The notes: generated from the sequence alone by a model not told the origin. A stretch of 32,878 nucleotides of DNA from Bacteroidales bacterium (GCA_027064095.1 JAMOQI010000072.1:1-32878); one strand, 5' to 3'. Positions 24,316 to 32,586 are shown, counted from the first letter of the stretch. Numbers and translations are program-made.

Positions 24316-26211
24316 TTAATAGGCTCGAGAATTATTTCCTTCGATATAATTAACAAAAGACCTATTAACAACTCTATTTCCTCCCGGTGTAGGATAATCA
24401 CCCGTAAAATACCAATCACCCTTATCATTCGGTATTGCTATATGCAAATCTTCAATACTTTGATAAATAATTTCAACCTCGGCATTAATATCTTTTGGAG
24501 TAAGTAACTGAGAAATTTTCTCTGAAATCTGTTCAGCATCAAAAGCTTTATATATATTTTTCACTTGATTTATCTGTTCTTCTTTTGGCTTAAGTAGCTC
24601 CTCTTTTACTTTTATGTATGTCTCATTAATAATACTATCCATTTTCTTTTCTTTAATAAGAGCAATGCAAGCTTGAAAAGCAATGAAATCATTAAGTTTA
24701 GCCATATCAATGCCATAACAATCAGGATACCTGATTTGTGGCGCTGAAGACACAACAATAATTTTTTTAGGACCAAGTCTATCAAGAATTCTAAGAATAC
24801 TTTGCTTAAGAGTCGTTCCACGAACAATACTATCATCCAAAATTACCAAAGTATCTTTATCACGACGAATTGAACCATAGGTAATATCATATACGTGAGC
24901 AACCAAATCATCGCGTTGATTATCCTGGGTGATAAAAGTTCTCATTTTCACATCCTTAACAGCAACCTTTTCTATCCTTGGCTTTAAGTTAAGTATATCT
25001 TCAATCTCTTTTTCACTTGGATTTTCCAACTGTTTTAACTTATCCGTTTTAATACGGTTGCAATGCTGCTCAAGACCTTCTGTCAAACCTCTAAAAGCAA
25101 CAGAAGCAGTATTAGGAATATAAGAAAATACAGTATTTTGAATATTATAATTAAGACTCTTAAGTACTTTTGGAACCAATCTTTTACCCAGATTCTTTCT
25201 CTCTTGATATATATCTAAATCTGTTCCTCTGGAAAAATATATTCTTTCAAAAGAACAAGACTTACGCTCCAAAGGCTTTAATATTTGACGCATAGCAACT
25301 TCACCATTTTTTCTTACTATTAAAGCATGTCCCGGCTTTATTTCTTCAATTTTATCTTCACGAATATTAAAAGCTGTTTGAATTACAGGACGCTCAGATG
25401 CTGCAACTATTACTTCATCATCTCTATACCAATATGCAGGACGAATACCTGCAGGATCTCTTAAAATAAACGAATCACCATGGCCAATCATTCCTGCCAT
25501 TGCGTAACCTCCATCCCATGATTTAGAAGATTTTCGAAGAATATCTACTACATTAATATTGTCTATAATAAAATCCGTCATAGCCTTTTTAGTATAATTA
25601 GACTTATTTTCATAATAAATCCTATTTACTTCTTCATCTAAAAAGTGACCAATCTTTTCTAATACTGTAACTGTATCAGATGTTTCAATAGGGTGTTGAC
25701 CAATTTCTATTAAATTTTGGAAAAGCTCATCAACATTCGTAAGATTAAAATTACCGGCAATTGCCAATGTCCTGGTTTTCCAGTTATTATGTCGAATGAA
25801 AGGATGCAAATATTGCTCGCTATTATCACCAAAGGTGCCATACCTAAGATGGCCAAGAAAAACCTCTCCTGTAAATTGACCGTTCTTTTTTAACCAATTA
25901 ACATCATTAAGTAAATCTGGATTTTTATCTTGTATTTGTTCATATTCAGAATAAATTCGAGAGAAAATATCTTTTATTGGAGAGGCAGCGACTGAACGAA
26001 TTCTATTAATATATCTCATTCCGGGTTCAGTATCCAATTTAATATTGGCAATTCCGGCACCATCTTGACCACGATTATGCTGCTTTTCCATTAATAAATA
26101 CATTTTATTTACGCCATAAAAACTGGTTCCGTATTTTGCCTTATAATATTCCAGGGGTTTTATTAGCCTAATAAAAGCAATTCCACATTCGTGTTTTATT
26201 TGTTCGCTCAT
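24316..26211 (-). CDS. Amidophosphoribosyltransferase, long PurF type
   Basis: A 631-residue enzyme with both PurF halves. The N-terminal glutaminase (Ntn hydrolase, class II) would begin at Cys9 after removal of an eight-residue propeptide (MSEQIKHE, then CGIAF) and contains NRGQDGAG (46-53), HLRYGTFG and a DPAGIRPAYW motif. The phosphoribosyltransferase half shows FERIYFSRGTDLD, YIPNTAS, RTFI and the PRPP loop VILDDSIVRGTTLKQ (about 455-470), then SAPQIRYPDCYGIDM. It would convert PRPP and glutamine to phosphoribosylamine, the first step of purine synthesis. It is longer than the roughly 470-510 residues of classical PurF, with an insertion of about 50 residues before RTFI and a C-terminal extension of about 100. 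Long PurF paralogues of similar size occur in Bacteroidota, so this may be a second copy in the genome. purE lies upstream on the same strand. Confidence 0.88.
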   Translation of the reverse strand: MSEQIKHECGIAFIRLIKPLEYYKAKYGTSFYGVNKMYLLMEKQHNRGQDGAGIANIKLDTEPGMRYINRIRSVAASPIKDIFSRIYSEYEQIQDKNPDLLNDVNWLKKNGQFTGEVFLGHLRYGTFGDNSEQYLHPFIRHNNWKTRTLAIAGNFNLTNVDELFQNLIEIGQHPIETSDTVTVLEKIGHFLDEEVNRIYYENKSNYTKKAMTDFIIDNINVVDILRKSSKSWDGGYAMAGMIGHGDSFILRDPAGIRPAYWYRDDEVIVAASERPVIQTAFNIREDKIEEIKPGHALIVRKNGEVAMRQILKPLERKSCSFERIYFSRGTDLDIYQERKNLGKRLVPKVLKSLNYNIQNTVFSYIPNTASVAFRGLTEGLEQHCNRIKTDKLKQLENPSEKEIEDILNLKPRIEKVAVKDVKMRTFITQDNQRDDLVAHVYDITYGSIRRDKDTLVILDDSIVRGTTLKQSILRILDRLGPKKIIVVSSAPQIRYPDCYGIDMAKLNDFIAFQACIALIKEKKMDSIINETYIKVKEELLKPKEEQINQVKNIYKAFDAEQISEKISQLLTPKDINAEVEIIYQSIEDLHIAIPNDKGDWYFTGDYPTPGGNRVVNRSFVNYIEGNNSRAY

Positions 26212-26539
26212 AATATATGGTCATTTTTAAAAAACAAAAATAAACTTTTTTATATACTCAAATATTATAATTTTAACGAAAATATTACCGGTAGATTCAA
26301 CCCAAAATATTACATATAAAGAAACTAATGTTAAAAAAAATACGAATTAAATCTTAAACTATATTAGGAATTTATAAAAAATAAATGGCGGTAAAATATG
26401 TATAAACAGTGGGCTAAGAAAAGACTCAAAATTTACCTTTACAGCACCTATAAGAGAATAGTGTATTTTCAAGCAAATACTAAATGCGAGAGTTAATAAT
26501 GATTATACTAATTCATCAATAAAAATTTGAATTTCAGTA
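26212..26539. other. Intergenic stretch between the PurF-type and LutA-like genes
   Basis: This 328-base AT-rich stretch holds the promoter element for the downstream PurF-type gene (26235-26242). I see no ORF of note, no convincing terminator for the LutA-like gene and no riboswitch-like conserved structure. Confidence 0.5.
26235..26242 (-). promoter_or_regulatory. Putative -7 promoter element of the PurF-type gene
   Basis: The minus strand reads TATTTTTG, 23 bases before the ATG at 26211, a TAnnTTTG match in an otherwise A/T-rich stretch. Confidence 0.42.
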
Positions 26540-27265
26540 TTATAACTCCCACCCTGAAGCTAATATATCAACAATATGAATTATTTTAATAGGAAGCTTA
26601 TTCTTCTTAATATATGCTTCAAGATGCATTAAACACGATAGCTCTGTCCCAACAATATATTCAGCACCGGTGGCCATGGCATTATTAATTTTACGTTCAG
26701 CCATGGCAGAAGATATAGACTTATTTTTCACAGAGAAAGTACCACCAAAACCACAACAAACATCACTTTCATTCATCTCTACAACTTCAATATCCTTTAC
26801 TTTACTAAGAAGCACCCTAACTTCATTCTTTAAACCATATTCACGAAGTGCAGAACAGCTATCATGAATAGTAACTTTATGGGGAAAACGCGCTCCTAAA
26901 TTTGTGATTTTTAATTTATTAACCAGAAAATCAGATATCTCAAAAATATTTCCTTGAATATCCTTAAAAGAATTGTGTAGTGATGAATTATTAAAGAGCT
27001 TTGGATAGTGATTTTTTACCATGCTAATACAAGATGCACTAGGACCTACTATGGACCTTCCGGTACTAAAATCGTTGATAAACTTTTCACCAAGTTCTCT
27101 AGCTTCATCCCAATTTCCACTGTTAAATGCTAACTGTCCACAACATGTTTGCTGAGGATTGTAATGTACTTGAATATCTAATTTTTCGAGTACTTTTACC
27201 AAATTAAAACCAGTGTCAGGATACAACTGATCAATAAAACAAGGTATAAAAAGCTCTATTTCCAT
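26540..27265 (-). CDS. CCG-domain (Fe-S)-binding protein, LutA/YkgE-like
   Basis: A 241-residue protein with two cysteine-rich CCG domains: Cys9 (FIPCFIDQLYP), Cys41-Cys42 (TCCGQLAFNSG) and Cys79 in the first half; Cys137 (DSCSALREYG) and Cys170-Cys171 (CCGFGGTFSVK) in the second. This pattern and length match LutA/YkgE, the Fe-S component of the LutABC L-lactate oxidation complex, and are also shared with heterodisulfide reductase HdrB-like and glycolate oxidase GlcF subunits. lutB and lutC partners are not in this window, so the electron partner is unknown. The gene follows purE after only 4 bases, and the stop of purE nearly touches its start, so they are co-transcribed despite unrelated roles. 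Cytoplasmic. Confidence 0.85.
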   Translation of the reverse strand: MEIELFIPCFIDQLYPDTGFNLVKVLEKLDIQVHYNPQQTCCGQLAFNSGNWDEARELGEKFINDFSTGRSIVGPSASCISMVKNHYPKLFNNSSLHNSFKDIQGNIFEISDFLVNKLKITNLGARFPHKVTIHDSCSALREYGLKNEVRVLLSKVKDIEVVEMNESDVCCGFGGTFSVKNKSISSAMAERKINNAMATGAEYIVGTELSCLMHLEAYIKKNKLPIKIIHIVDILASGWEL

Positions 27266-27269
27266 TTTC

Positions 27270-27776
27270 CTAATTTGTTTTGTATTTATAAGAAACCTCT
27301 GATAGATCCTTATTTGCTTTCACTATTTTACTTTTAAGCTCGGCTTTATATTTTTCTAGTTTCTTATATAATTCTTTATCTCCTGTTGCCATCATTTGAC
27401 AAGCTAAAATGGCTGCATTCAATGCTCCATTAATAGCCACAGTAGCCACAGGAATACCGGGAGGCATTTGAACAATTGCTAATAAAGCATCCATTCCATC
27501 TAAACTAGCCTTTATAGGCACACCTATTACAGGTATAGGCGTCAAGGCAGCAATTACACCCGGCAAATGAGCAGCCATACCAGCACCTGCTATAATTACT
27601 TGAATCCCTCTATCTGCAGCCGATTTAGCAAAACTTTCGACCTCATCAGGAGTACGATGTGCCGATAGAGCATTCATTTCAAAAGGAATACCAAGTTCAT
27701 CAAAAAAAATCGCAGCCTTCTCCATTACAGTTAAATCAGAAGTGCTACCCATTATAATACTAACTCGTGCTTTCAT
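27270..27776 (-). CDS. purE: N5-carboxyaminoimidazole ribonucleotide mutase PurE
   Basis: A 168-residue class I PurE, which moves the carboxyl group of N5-CAIR to give CAIR in purine synthesis. The family signatures are present: IIMGSTSDLTVMEKA (7-21, nucleotide-binding GSxSD), the active-site histidine in NALSAHRTPDEV (His40), IIAGAGMAAHLPGVIAA and VPIKASLDGMDALLAIVQMPPGIPVATVAI. Length is typical of the bacterial enzyme. It is the first gene of a two-gene transcript with the LutA-like protein, and the PurF-type gene lies further downstream on the same strand. A purK partner is not seen here. A -7 promoter element lies about 106 bases upstream. Confidence 0.94.
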   Translation of the reverse strand: MKARVSIIMGSTSDLTVMEKAAIFFDELGIPFEMNALSAHRTPDEVESFAKSAADRGIQVIIAGAGMAAHLPGVIAALTPIPVIGVPIKASLDGMDALLAIVQMPPGIPVATVAINGALNAAILACQMMATGDKELYKKLEKYKAELKSKIVKANKDLSEVSYKYKTN

Positions 27777-27881
27777 AATAGTATTTATATTTACAATATA
27801 GGAAGATTCATATCTAAAAAAATTTGCTTTTTTATTAAACCTTCGTTATTGTTACTTTTAAATATTTATTAATAATGACAA

Positions 27882-27889
27882 CAAAAGTA
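27882..27889 (-). promoter_or_regulatory. Putative -7 promoter element of purE
   Basis: The minus strand reads TACTTTTG (TAnnTTTG), 105 bases before the purE ATG at 27776. It would give a leader of roughly 100 bases. An imperfect inverted repeat (about 27845-27860 with 27884-27899) surrounds it. Confidence 0.4.
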
Positions 27890-28000
27890 AATAATTACTT
27901 AATGCCTTAAATCGATTTTTTTTAGAATTATTATTTAACTCTGATTATTCATAAATAATCCTAACAATTAAGTAAAACTTATAACCTTTCTATCCATTGC

Positions 28001-28042
28001 TTATTCATACAATTCACTTTGCTTTTAATATGAATAATACGG
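28001..28042 (+). repeat. Dispersed palindromic element, copy 2
   Basis: Inverted arms TTATTCATA (28001-28009) and TATGAATAA (28029-28037) flank a 19-base spacer. The element aligns with the minus strand of 19073-19113 at 35 of 42 columns, with six transitions and one gap. Flanks share short further matches (ATCC before it, CGG and TTAA after it). It lies in noncoding DNA between purE and tRNA-Leu. Confidence 0.65.
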
Positions 28043-28194
28043 CTTAACATATATCGAAACGGAAAAATACTTTAAAATGAAGATTTCCAAATAAATTTAG
28101 CTCTTTAAAAATTGATTTATTGAATATTAGCACTTAAAAATATATGTATAAACTTCAACCATAAGTTAAATAACAGAGCCTACAAAAAACAATT

Positions 28195-28224
28195 CAAAGA
28201 TAAAAACCTTATCACAATATCCAA
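28195..28224 (-). promoter_or_regulatory. Complete minus-strand promoter without an obvious gene
   Basis: On the minus strand TTG (28224-28222), 19 bases, then TATCTTTG (28202-28195) match the -33/-7 consensus at normal spacing. The nearest minus-strand gene start is purE, about 420 bases away. It could give purE a long leader or drive a small RNA. Confidence 0.45.
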
Positions 28225-28343
28225 TAAACCAAAAAAGTCTATAAAATATCACTAAACCACCGCAAATTATACAACTGATTATCAATAATTTATAATAATC
28301 GGATGAATTAAAATATCAAACATAAAAAAAAAGTAGATTTTCG

Positions 28344-28373
28344 TTTGTAAAATAGAAAAAAGTTTTATCTTTG
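28344..28373 (+). promoter_or_regulatory. Promoter of tRNA-Leu
   Basis: TTTG (28344-28347), 18 bases, then TATCTTTG (28366-28373) is one of the best matches in the window to the Bacteroidota TTTG/TAnnTTTG promoter. It lies 27 bases before the 5' end of the tRNA. Confidence 0.65.
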
Positions 28374-28400
28374 CAGCCCTGTATTTCAGGATCCTAGAAT

Positions 28401-28482
28401 GCGGATGTGGCGTAATTGGTAGCCGCGCTAGACTTAGGATCTAGTGCCGAGAGGCGTGGGGGTTCGAGTCCCTTCATCCGCA
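28401..28482 (+). tRNA. tRNA-Leu(UAG)
   Basis: A class II tRNA that folds fully. The acceptor stem GCGGATG pairs with CATCCGC (28475-28481), with A28482 as discriminator. The D-stem is GCG/CGC. The anticodon stem CTAGA/TCTAG encloses the loop CTTAGGA with anticodon TAG at 28435-28437, reading leucine CUN codons. A long variable arm has stem GCC/GGC around GAGA. The T-arm is GGGGG-TTCGAGT-CCCTT, with two G-U pairs at the base of the stem. The 3' CCA is not encoded. An intrinsic terminator follows 6 bases later. Confidence 0.95.
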
Positions 28483-28488
28483 CTGATT

Positions 28489-28511
28489 GCACCTTAGGGT
28501 GCTTTTTTTTT
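28489..28511 (+). terminator. Intrinsic terminator after tRNA-Leu
   Basis: The stem GCACC/GGTGC with loop TTAG is followed by nine T residues (28503-28511). It sits between the tRNA and the trigger factor start (28539). No separate promoter match was found in the 27 bases left before that start, so tig may depend partly on read-through. Confidence 0.8.
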
Positions 28512-28538
28512 ATAGTAATTTTATTTAAATCTGTATCA

Positions 28539-29924
28539 ATGAATATATCTCAAAAATCAACAGGCGAATTAACACTACAATTAAGCCTTAAAGTTACTGA
28601 AAATGATTATATTGACGAGGTTAAGAAATCATTAGATCAATATCGCAAACAAGCAAATATTCCCGGCTTCCGTCCCGGGAAAGTACCATTTGGAATGGTA
28701 AAGAAAATGTATGGTGAAGCTGTTACTGCTGATGTTGTTAGTAAAGTAATTGGTGACGAGCTTGATAAGTATTTAGCAGATCAAAAATTATCCATACTCG
28801 GACAACCTATGCCAGATACTGAAGCACAAAAGCCTATTGATTTTAAAAATGGAACTGAATTTGAATTTTTCTATAATATTGGTCTAAAACCGGAAATCAA
28901 TATTGATTTTGACAATTCATTTGATATTAAGCTGAATAAAATTCTTTTTGAAGAAGAAGATGTAGATGAATATATCAATGATATGCGCACTAAATTAGGT
29001 ACTCAGACCAATCCTGAAGTAGTTTCTGAAGGCGATGTAATTATGGGTAGCATTGTAGAGCTTGATGAGGAAGGAAATGAAAAAGCTGACGGTATCAAGA
29101 ACGAAAAGGCTTCTTTAAGTGTTGATTTTATAAAACTTAAAACTATAAAATCAAAATTCATTGGTAAAAAAGTAGGTAGTAAGGTTAAATTTAACCCAAC
29201 AAAAGCATTTAAAAATAATGTGGAAGTTGGCAGTTTATTAAACATTGGCAAAGAAAAAGCCACTGATCTAAAATCCGATTTTTCTTTCACTATTTCTGAA
29301 GTAAGTCATATTGAACCAGCAGAAATGAATGAAGAATTCTTCTCAAAAGTTTATGAAAATGCTTTTATTAAAACCGAAGAAGAACTAAGAGAAAGAGTTG
29401 CAAAAGATATTGAAGCTACTTATGAGGCAGAATCTGAACGTAAATTCTTTAATGATGTAGTAGAAGCTATTATTAAAAAAACAGACCTTCCTCTTCCTGA
29501 TGATTTCCTTAAAGCATGGATTAAAGAAAATAATTTAAGAGAAGAAGAAGATAAGAGAATCGCTCCAGAGGAATTAGACGCTCAATACGATTCTTATCGC
29601 GATAGCCTTCGTTGGCAACTAATAGAGGAGTATCTTGTTGTAAATAATAATCTTATCGTTACCGAACAAGAATTGAAAGATAAAATCAAAGAAATTCTAG
29701 GGCTTCAAGCTTTCGGTGGGGATATGGAAGGTAATGAAGATATTCTTAACCAGGTTACAGAATCTGTAATGCAGAATAAAGACGAAGTAAAACGTGTTTC
29801 TGATCAAATCATCGAACAAAAACTTTCTAAATTCTTCAAAGAAAAATTAAATCCGGAAGAAGTTAATATGAAGTATAAAGATTTTGTAGAAACCCTCAAG
29901 AAAGAAGCAGAGGCTAAAAAATAA
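28539..29924 (+). CDS. tig: Trigger factor, ribosome-associated chaperone
   Basis: A 461-residue trigger factor that binds the ribosome exit site and helps new proteins fold. The start is ATG 28539. A longer frame would begin with a GTG inside the tRNA and run through its terminator, and is rejected. The ribosome-binding domain (1-115) holds the signature GFRPGKVP (43-50). The middle region (about 150-245) corresponds to the FKBP-type prolyl isomerase domain but is divergent (GDVIMGSIVELDEEG), and isomerase activity is doubtful. The remainder is the helical C-terminal arm domain, rich in Glu and Lys. It is followed by clpP and clpX, the common bacterial order tig-clpP-clpX. A terminator-like hairpin separates it from clpP. 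Confidence 0.93.
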   Translation: MNISQKSTGELTLQLSLKVTENDYIDEVKKSLDQYRKQANIPGFRPGKVPFGMVKKMYGEAVTADVVSKVIGDELDKYLADQKLSILGQPMPDTEAQKPIDFKNGTEFEFFYNIGLKPEINIDFDNSFDIKLNKILFEEEDVDEYINDMRTKLGTQTNPEVVSEGDVIMGSIVELDEEGNEKADGIKNEKASLSVDFIKLKTIKSKFIGKKVGSKVKFNPTKAFKNNVEVGSLLNIGKEKATDLKSDFSFTISEVSHIEPAEMNEEFFSKVYENAFIKTEEELRERVAKDIEATYEAESERKFFNDVVEAIIKKTDLPLPDDFLKAWIKENNLREEEDKRIAPEELDAQYDSYRDSLRWQLIEEYLVVNNNLIVTEQELKDKIKEILGLQAFGGDMEGNEDILNQVTESVMQNKDEVKRVSDQIIEQKLSKFFKEKLNPEEVNMKYKDFVETLKKEAEAKK

Positions 29925-29952
29925 TATTTTGTCTCCTAAGTTTTTATTAAAC

Positions 29953-30000
29953 AACCGAAGTATAGGGTAAAAACACTACCTTTGCTTCGGTTATTTTTTT
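29953..30000 (+). terminator. Terminator hairpin between tig and clpP that contains a promoter element
   Basis: Outer arms AACCGAAG (29953-29960) and CTTCGGTT (29985-29992) give 8 bp. Inner AGGGTA and TACCTT add about six further pairs including one G-U. The tract TTATTTTTTT (29991-30000) follows. The right half contains TACCTTTG, a -7 promoter match. Confidence 0.65.
29977..29984 (+). promoter_or_regulatory. Putative -7 promoter element of clpP-clpX
   Basis: TACCTTTG, followed by C, is a strong TAnnTTTG match 37 bases before the clpP ATG. It lies inside the 3' half of the hairpin that ends the tig transcript. A -33 TTG is not seen. Confidence 0.5.
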
Positions 30001-30021
30001 AAAAAATTAAAATATTGAATT

Positions 30022-30690
30022 ATGGATTATAATGAATTTAGAAAATATGCTACTAAACATCAAGGAATAAGTAGTCTTAAACTTGATCAATATACATCAA
30101 TTGCAAACAACTATATTTCGCCAACAATTATTGAAGAGCGACAATTAAACATTGCTACAATGGATGTATTTTCAAGATTAATGATGGATAGAATTATTTT
30201 TCTTGGTGTAGCAATAGACGATTACGTAGCAAATATTATACAAGCACAATTATTATTTTTGGAATCTGTAGATCCAAATAAAGACATTCAAATTTACCTC
30301 AATACTCCGGGAGGCTCTGTATATGCAGGTTTAGGAATATACGATACTATGCAATATATAAATCCGGATGTAGCAACAATATGTACCGGAATGGCAGCAT
30401 CTATGGGCGCAGTTTTACTTTGCGCAGGAGCTAAAGGAAAAAGAACAGCACTACCACACTCCAGAGTACTAATACATCAGCCTATGGGAGGAGCATCCGG
30501 TCAGGCTTCTGATATAGAGATTACACACATAGAAATTCAAAAGCTCAAGAAAGAACTTTATGAAATTATTTCAAAACATTCTAAAAAAACATATAAGCAA
30601 ATTTGGAAAGATGCTGATAGAGATTTTTGGATGACTTCTAAAGAAGCTAAAGAATATGGTATGATTGATGAAATTTTAGAGCGTAAATAA
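30022..30690 (+). CDS. clpP: ATP-dependent Clp protease proteolytic subunit ClpP
   Basis: A 222-residue serine protease subunit that forms the tetradecameric chamber of ClpXP. The catalytic triad is Ser127 ([14 protein letters not shown]), His152 ([13 protein letters not shown]) and Asp201 (KDADRDFWM), with the same His-Asp spacing as E. coli Clp[16 protein letters not shown] (94-108) is the conserved oxyanion/substrate strand. The N-terminus is about 20 residues longer than a mature ClpP and may be a propeptide, as is common in bacteria. clpX follows after 5 bases, so protease and unfoldase are co-expressed; trigger factor lies just upstream. Cytoplasmic. Confidence 0.96.
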   Translation: MDYNEFRKYATKHQGISSLKLDQYTSIANNYISPTIIEERQLNIATMDVFSRLMMDRIIFLGVAIDDYVANIIQAQLLFLESVDPNKDIQIYLNTPGGSVYAGLGIYDTMQYINPDVATICTGMAASMGAVLLCAGAKGKRTALPHSRVLIHQPMGGASGQASDIEITHIEIQKLKKELYEIISKHSKKTYKQIWKDADRDFWMTSKEAKEYGMIDEILERK

Positions 30691-30695
30691 TACAA

Positions 30696-31934
30696 ATGGC
30701 AAAGAAAACAGAAGACAGATGTTCATTCTGCGGCAGAAGAAGAAGTGAAACAGAGATACTTATTAGCGGTATTGATGGATTAATCTGTGAACAATGCGTA
30801 CAACAAGCACAAGAAATTGTTAAAGAAGAAGTTAAGAGCAAGAATAAACCTAATAAAACAGAGTTAAAATTAAAAAAACCAATAGAGATAAAGGCTCTTT
30901 TAGATGAATATGTTATTGGTCAAGATGAAGCTAAATCGGTGCTTTCAGTTGCCGTTTATAACCATTATAAAAGAATCAATTATAACCTTATCAACAAAAC
31001 TGAAGATGATGTTGAAATTGAGAAATCTAATATCCTTTTGGTTGGTGAAACAGGAACCGGTAAAACATTAATGGCAAGAACAATTGCCCGCATGCTAGAT
31101 GTTCCATTCTGCATTGCTGATGCTACAGTACTTACCGAAGCCGGTTATGTTGGAGAAGATGTGGAGAATGTATTGGTGAGATTATTACAAGCTGCTGACT
31201 ATGATGTTGATGCTGCGGAAAAAGGTATTGTTTTTATTGATGAAATCGATAAGATTGCCCGTAAAAGCGATAACCCTTCTATAACTCGTGATGTTTCTGG
31301 TGAAGGCGTACAACAAGCTCTGTTGAAATTACTTGAAGGCTCTGTTGCTAATGTGCCGCCACAAGGTGGACGTAAGCATCCTGAACAAAAAATGATACAA
31401 GTAAATACTAAAAATATATTATTTATTTGTGGTGGTGCTTTTGATGGCGTTGATAAGAAAATTGCAAATAGACTGAATACTCATATTATTGGATATAATA
31501 AAAAAGGTATTGATAAAATTGACAATTCAAACCTTTTACAATATATTTCACCTCAAGATATTCGTAGTTACGGACTTATCCCTGAGATTGTTGGGCGTTT
31601 ACCAATGCTTACTTATATGCATCCTCTAACTAAAGATACACTAAAACGTATTCTGGTTGAACCTAAAAATTCTCTATCAAAACAATTTCATAAATTATTT
31701 GAAATGGATGGAATTAACATTCAATTTACAGAAGAAGCATATGATTATATTGTAGATAAAGCAATAGAATTTAAACTTGGAGCTAGAGGATTAAGAACAA
31801 TAGTTGAAGCAATACTCACTGAAGCAATGTTTACTCTTCCTTCTAAAACAAGAGTTAAAAAACTTATAGTAGATGGCAAATATGCTCGCACACAACTAGA
31901 AAAAACTAATCTTGCCAAACTACAAGCAATGTAA
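30696..31934 (+). CDS. clpX: ATP-dependent Clp protease ATPase subunit ClpX
   Basis: A 412-residue AAA+ unfoldase that feeds substrates to ClpP. The N-terminal zinc-binding domain has Cys9, Cys12, Cys31 and Cys34 ([17 protein letters not shown]). The AAA module has Walker A GETGTGKT (117-124), [12 protein letters not shown] (pore-loop region), Walker B VFIDEIDK (178-185), sensor region [16 protein letters not shown] and a final small domain with the sensor-2 motif [10 protein letters not shown]. All expected motifs for an active enzyme are seen, including the IGF-like loop equivalent region IIGYNKK (ClpP contact). It is 5 bases downstream of clpP. In Bacteroides the next gene is often recQ; here it is a DUF4294 gene. 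Confidence 0.96.
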   Translation: MAKKTEDRCSFCGRRRSETEILISGIDGLICEQCVQQAQEIVKEEVKSKNKPNKTELKLKKPIEIKALLDEYVIGQDEAKSVLSVAVYNHYKRINYNLINKTEDDVEIEKSNILLVGETGTGKTLMARTIARMLDVPFCIADATVLTEAGYVGEDVENVLVRLLQAADYDVDAAEKGIVFIDEIDKIARKSDNPSITRDVSGEGVQQALLKLLEGSVANVPPQGGRKHPEQKMIQVNTKNILFICGGAFDGVDKKIANRLNTHIIGYNKKGIDKIDNSNLLQYISPQDIRSYGLIPEIVGRLPMLTYMHPLTKDTLKRILVEPKNSLSKQFHKLFEMDGINIQFTEEAYDYIVDKAIEFKLGARGLRTIVEAILTEAMFTLPSKTRVKKLIVDGKYARTQLEKTNLAKLQAM

Positions 31935-32004
31935 ATTTTTGATTGAAAATAATATTTAAGCTTGTTTTTGGCACTATAATTGAACTATTTATGTTTTATT
32001 TATT

Positions 32005-32586
32005 ATGTTGAAAACAAGCTTTTTTATTTGGATAATATTAATTACAACTAATATAACTACGTTTGCTCAATATGCCTTTGTAAATAACGCTGTTATAATT
32101 GATAATGATACCATTTCGAACATTAAACTCCCCACTTACTACGTTGTAAGCCCCCGAAAATTCAAATCAAAAAAACAAGCTATTAAATATACTCGATTAG
32201 TTCGATATGTAAAAAAAGTATATCCTTACGCAAAACTTGCCGGCCAAAAATTACAACAATATGATAGCCTATTAAGAGCAACACCCAACGAAAAAGATCG
32301 TCGTAAATTAATGAAAAAAGCTGAAAAAGAATTACGAAATGAATATGAAGGACAATTAGTAAAGCTCACTATAACTCAAGGAAAAATACTTGTAAAATTA
32401 ATTGATAGAGAAACAAATCATTCTAGTTATGAACTACTTAAAGAGTTAAGGGGGAATATTAGCGCTGTATTATGGCAAGGTGTAGGAAGAATATTTGGAT
32501 ACAACCTGAAAATAAAATATGACCCTAATGGTGATGACCGCCAAATTGAACAAATCGTTAGACTTATTGAACTGGGAGCAGTATAA
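32005..32586 (+). CDS. DUF4294 family secreted protein
   Basis: A 193-residue protein with a signal peptide (MLKTSFFIWIILITTNITTFAQ) and the sequence pattern of DUF4294, a Bacteroidota-restricted family: LPTYYVVSPRKFKSKKQA, YTRLVRYVKKVYPYAKLA, KAEKELRNEYEGQLVKLTITQGKILVKLIDRETNHSSYELLKEL and AVLWQGVGRIFGYNLK (each within the 23-193 region). No catalytic residues are known for the family. It is expected in the periplasm. It stands 70 bases after clpX, with no clear promoter or terminator between, so it may be co-transcribed with clpPX. A near sigma-54-like sequence in the gap is discussed under rejected items. Confidence 0.85.
   Translation: MLKTSFFIWIILITTNITTFAQYAFVNNAVIIDNDTISNIKLPTYYVVSPRKFKSKKQAIKYTRLVRYVKKVYPYAKLAGQKLQQYDSLLRATPNEKDRRKLMKKAEKELRNEYEGQLVKLTITQGKILVKLIDRETNHSSYELLKELRGNISAVLWQGVGRIFGYNLKIKYDPNGDDRQIEQIVRLIELGAV

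Larger units (their letters stand above)
27777..28343. other. Large intergenic stretch between purE and tRNA-Leu
   Basis: More than 560 bases of AT-rich DNA. It carries a -7 element for purE, a complete minus-strand promoter with no annotated gene behind it (28195-28224), the second copy of the dispersed palindrome (28001-28042), and a small hairpin GATTATT/AATAATC (27943-27960). Only very short ORFs (about 10 codons) are present on the minus strand. I recognise no known structured RNA. Confidence 0.5.

Noticed and set aside
28416-28538. Longer trigger factor beginning at a GTG inside the tRNA
   Set aside because: The frame would run through the tRNA and its terminator; trigger factor homology begins at the ATG at 28539.
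31968-31984. Sigma-54-like promoter (TTGGCAC-N5-TTGAA) before the DUF4294 gene
   Set aside because: The -24 GG is present but the essential -12 GC is GA, and no enhancer-binding regulator is seen in the window.
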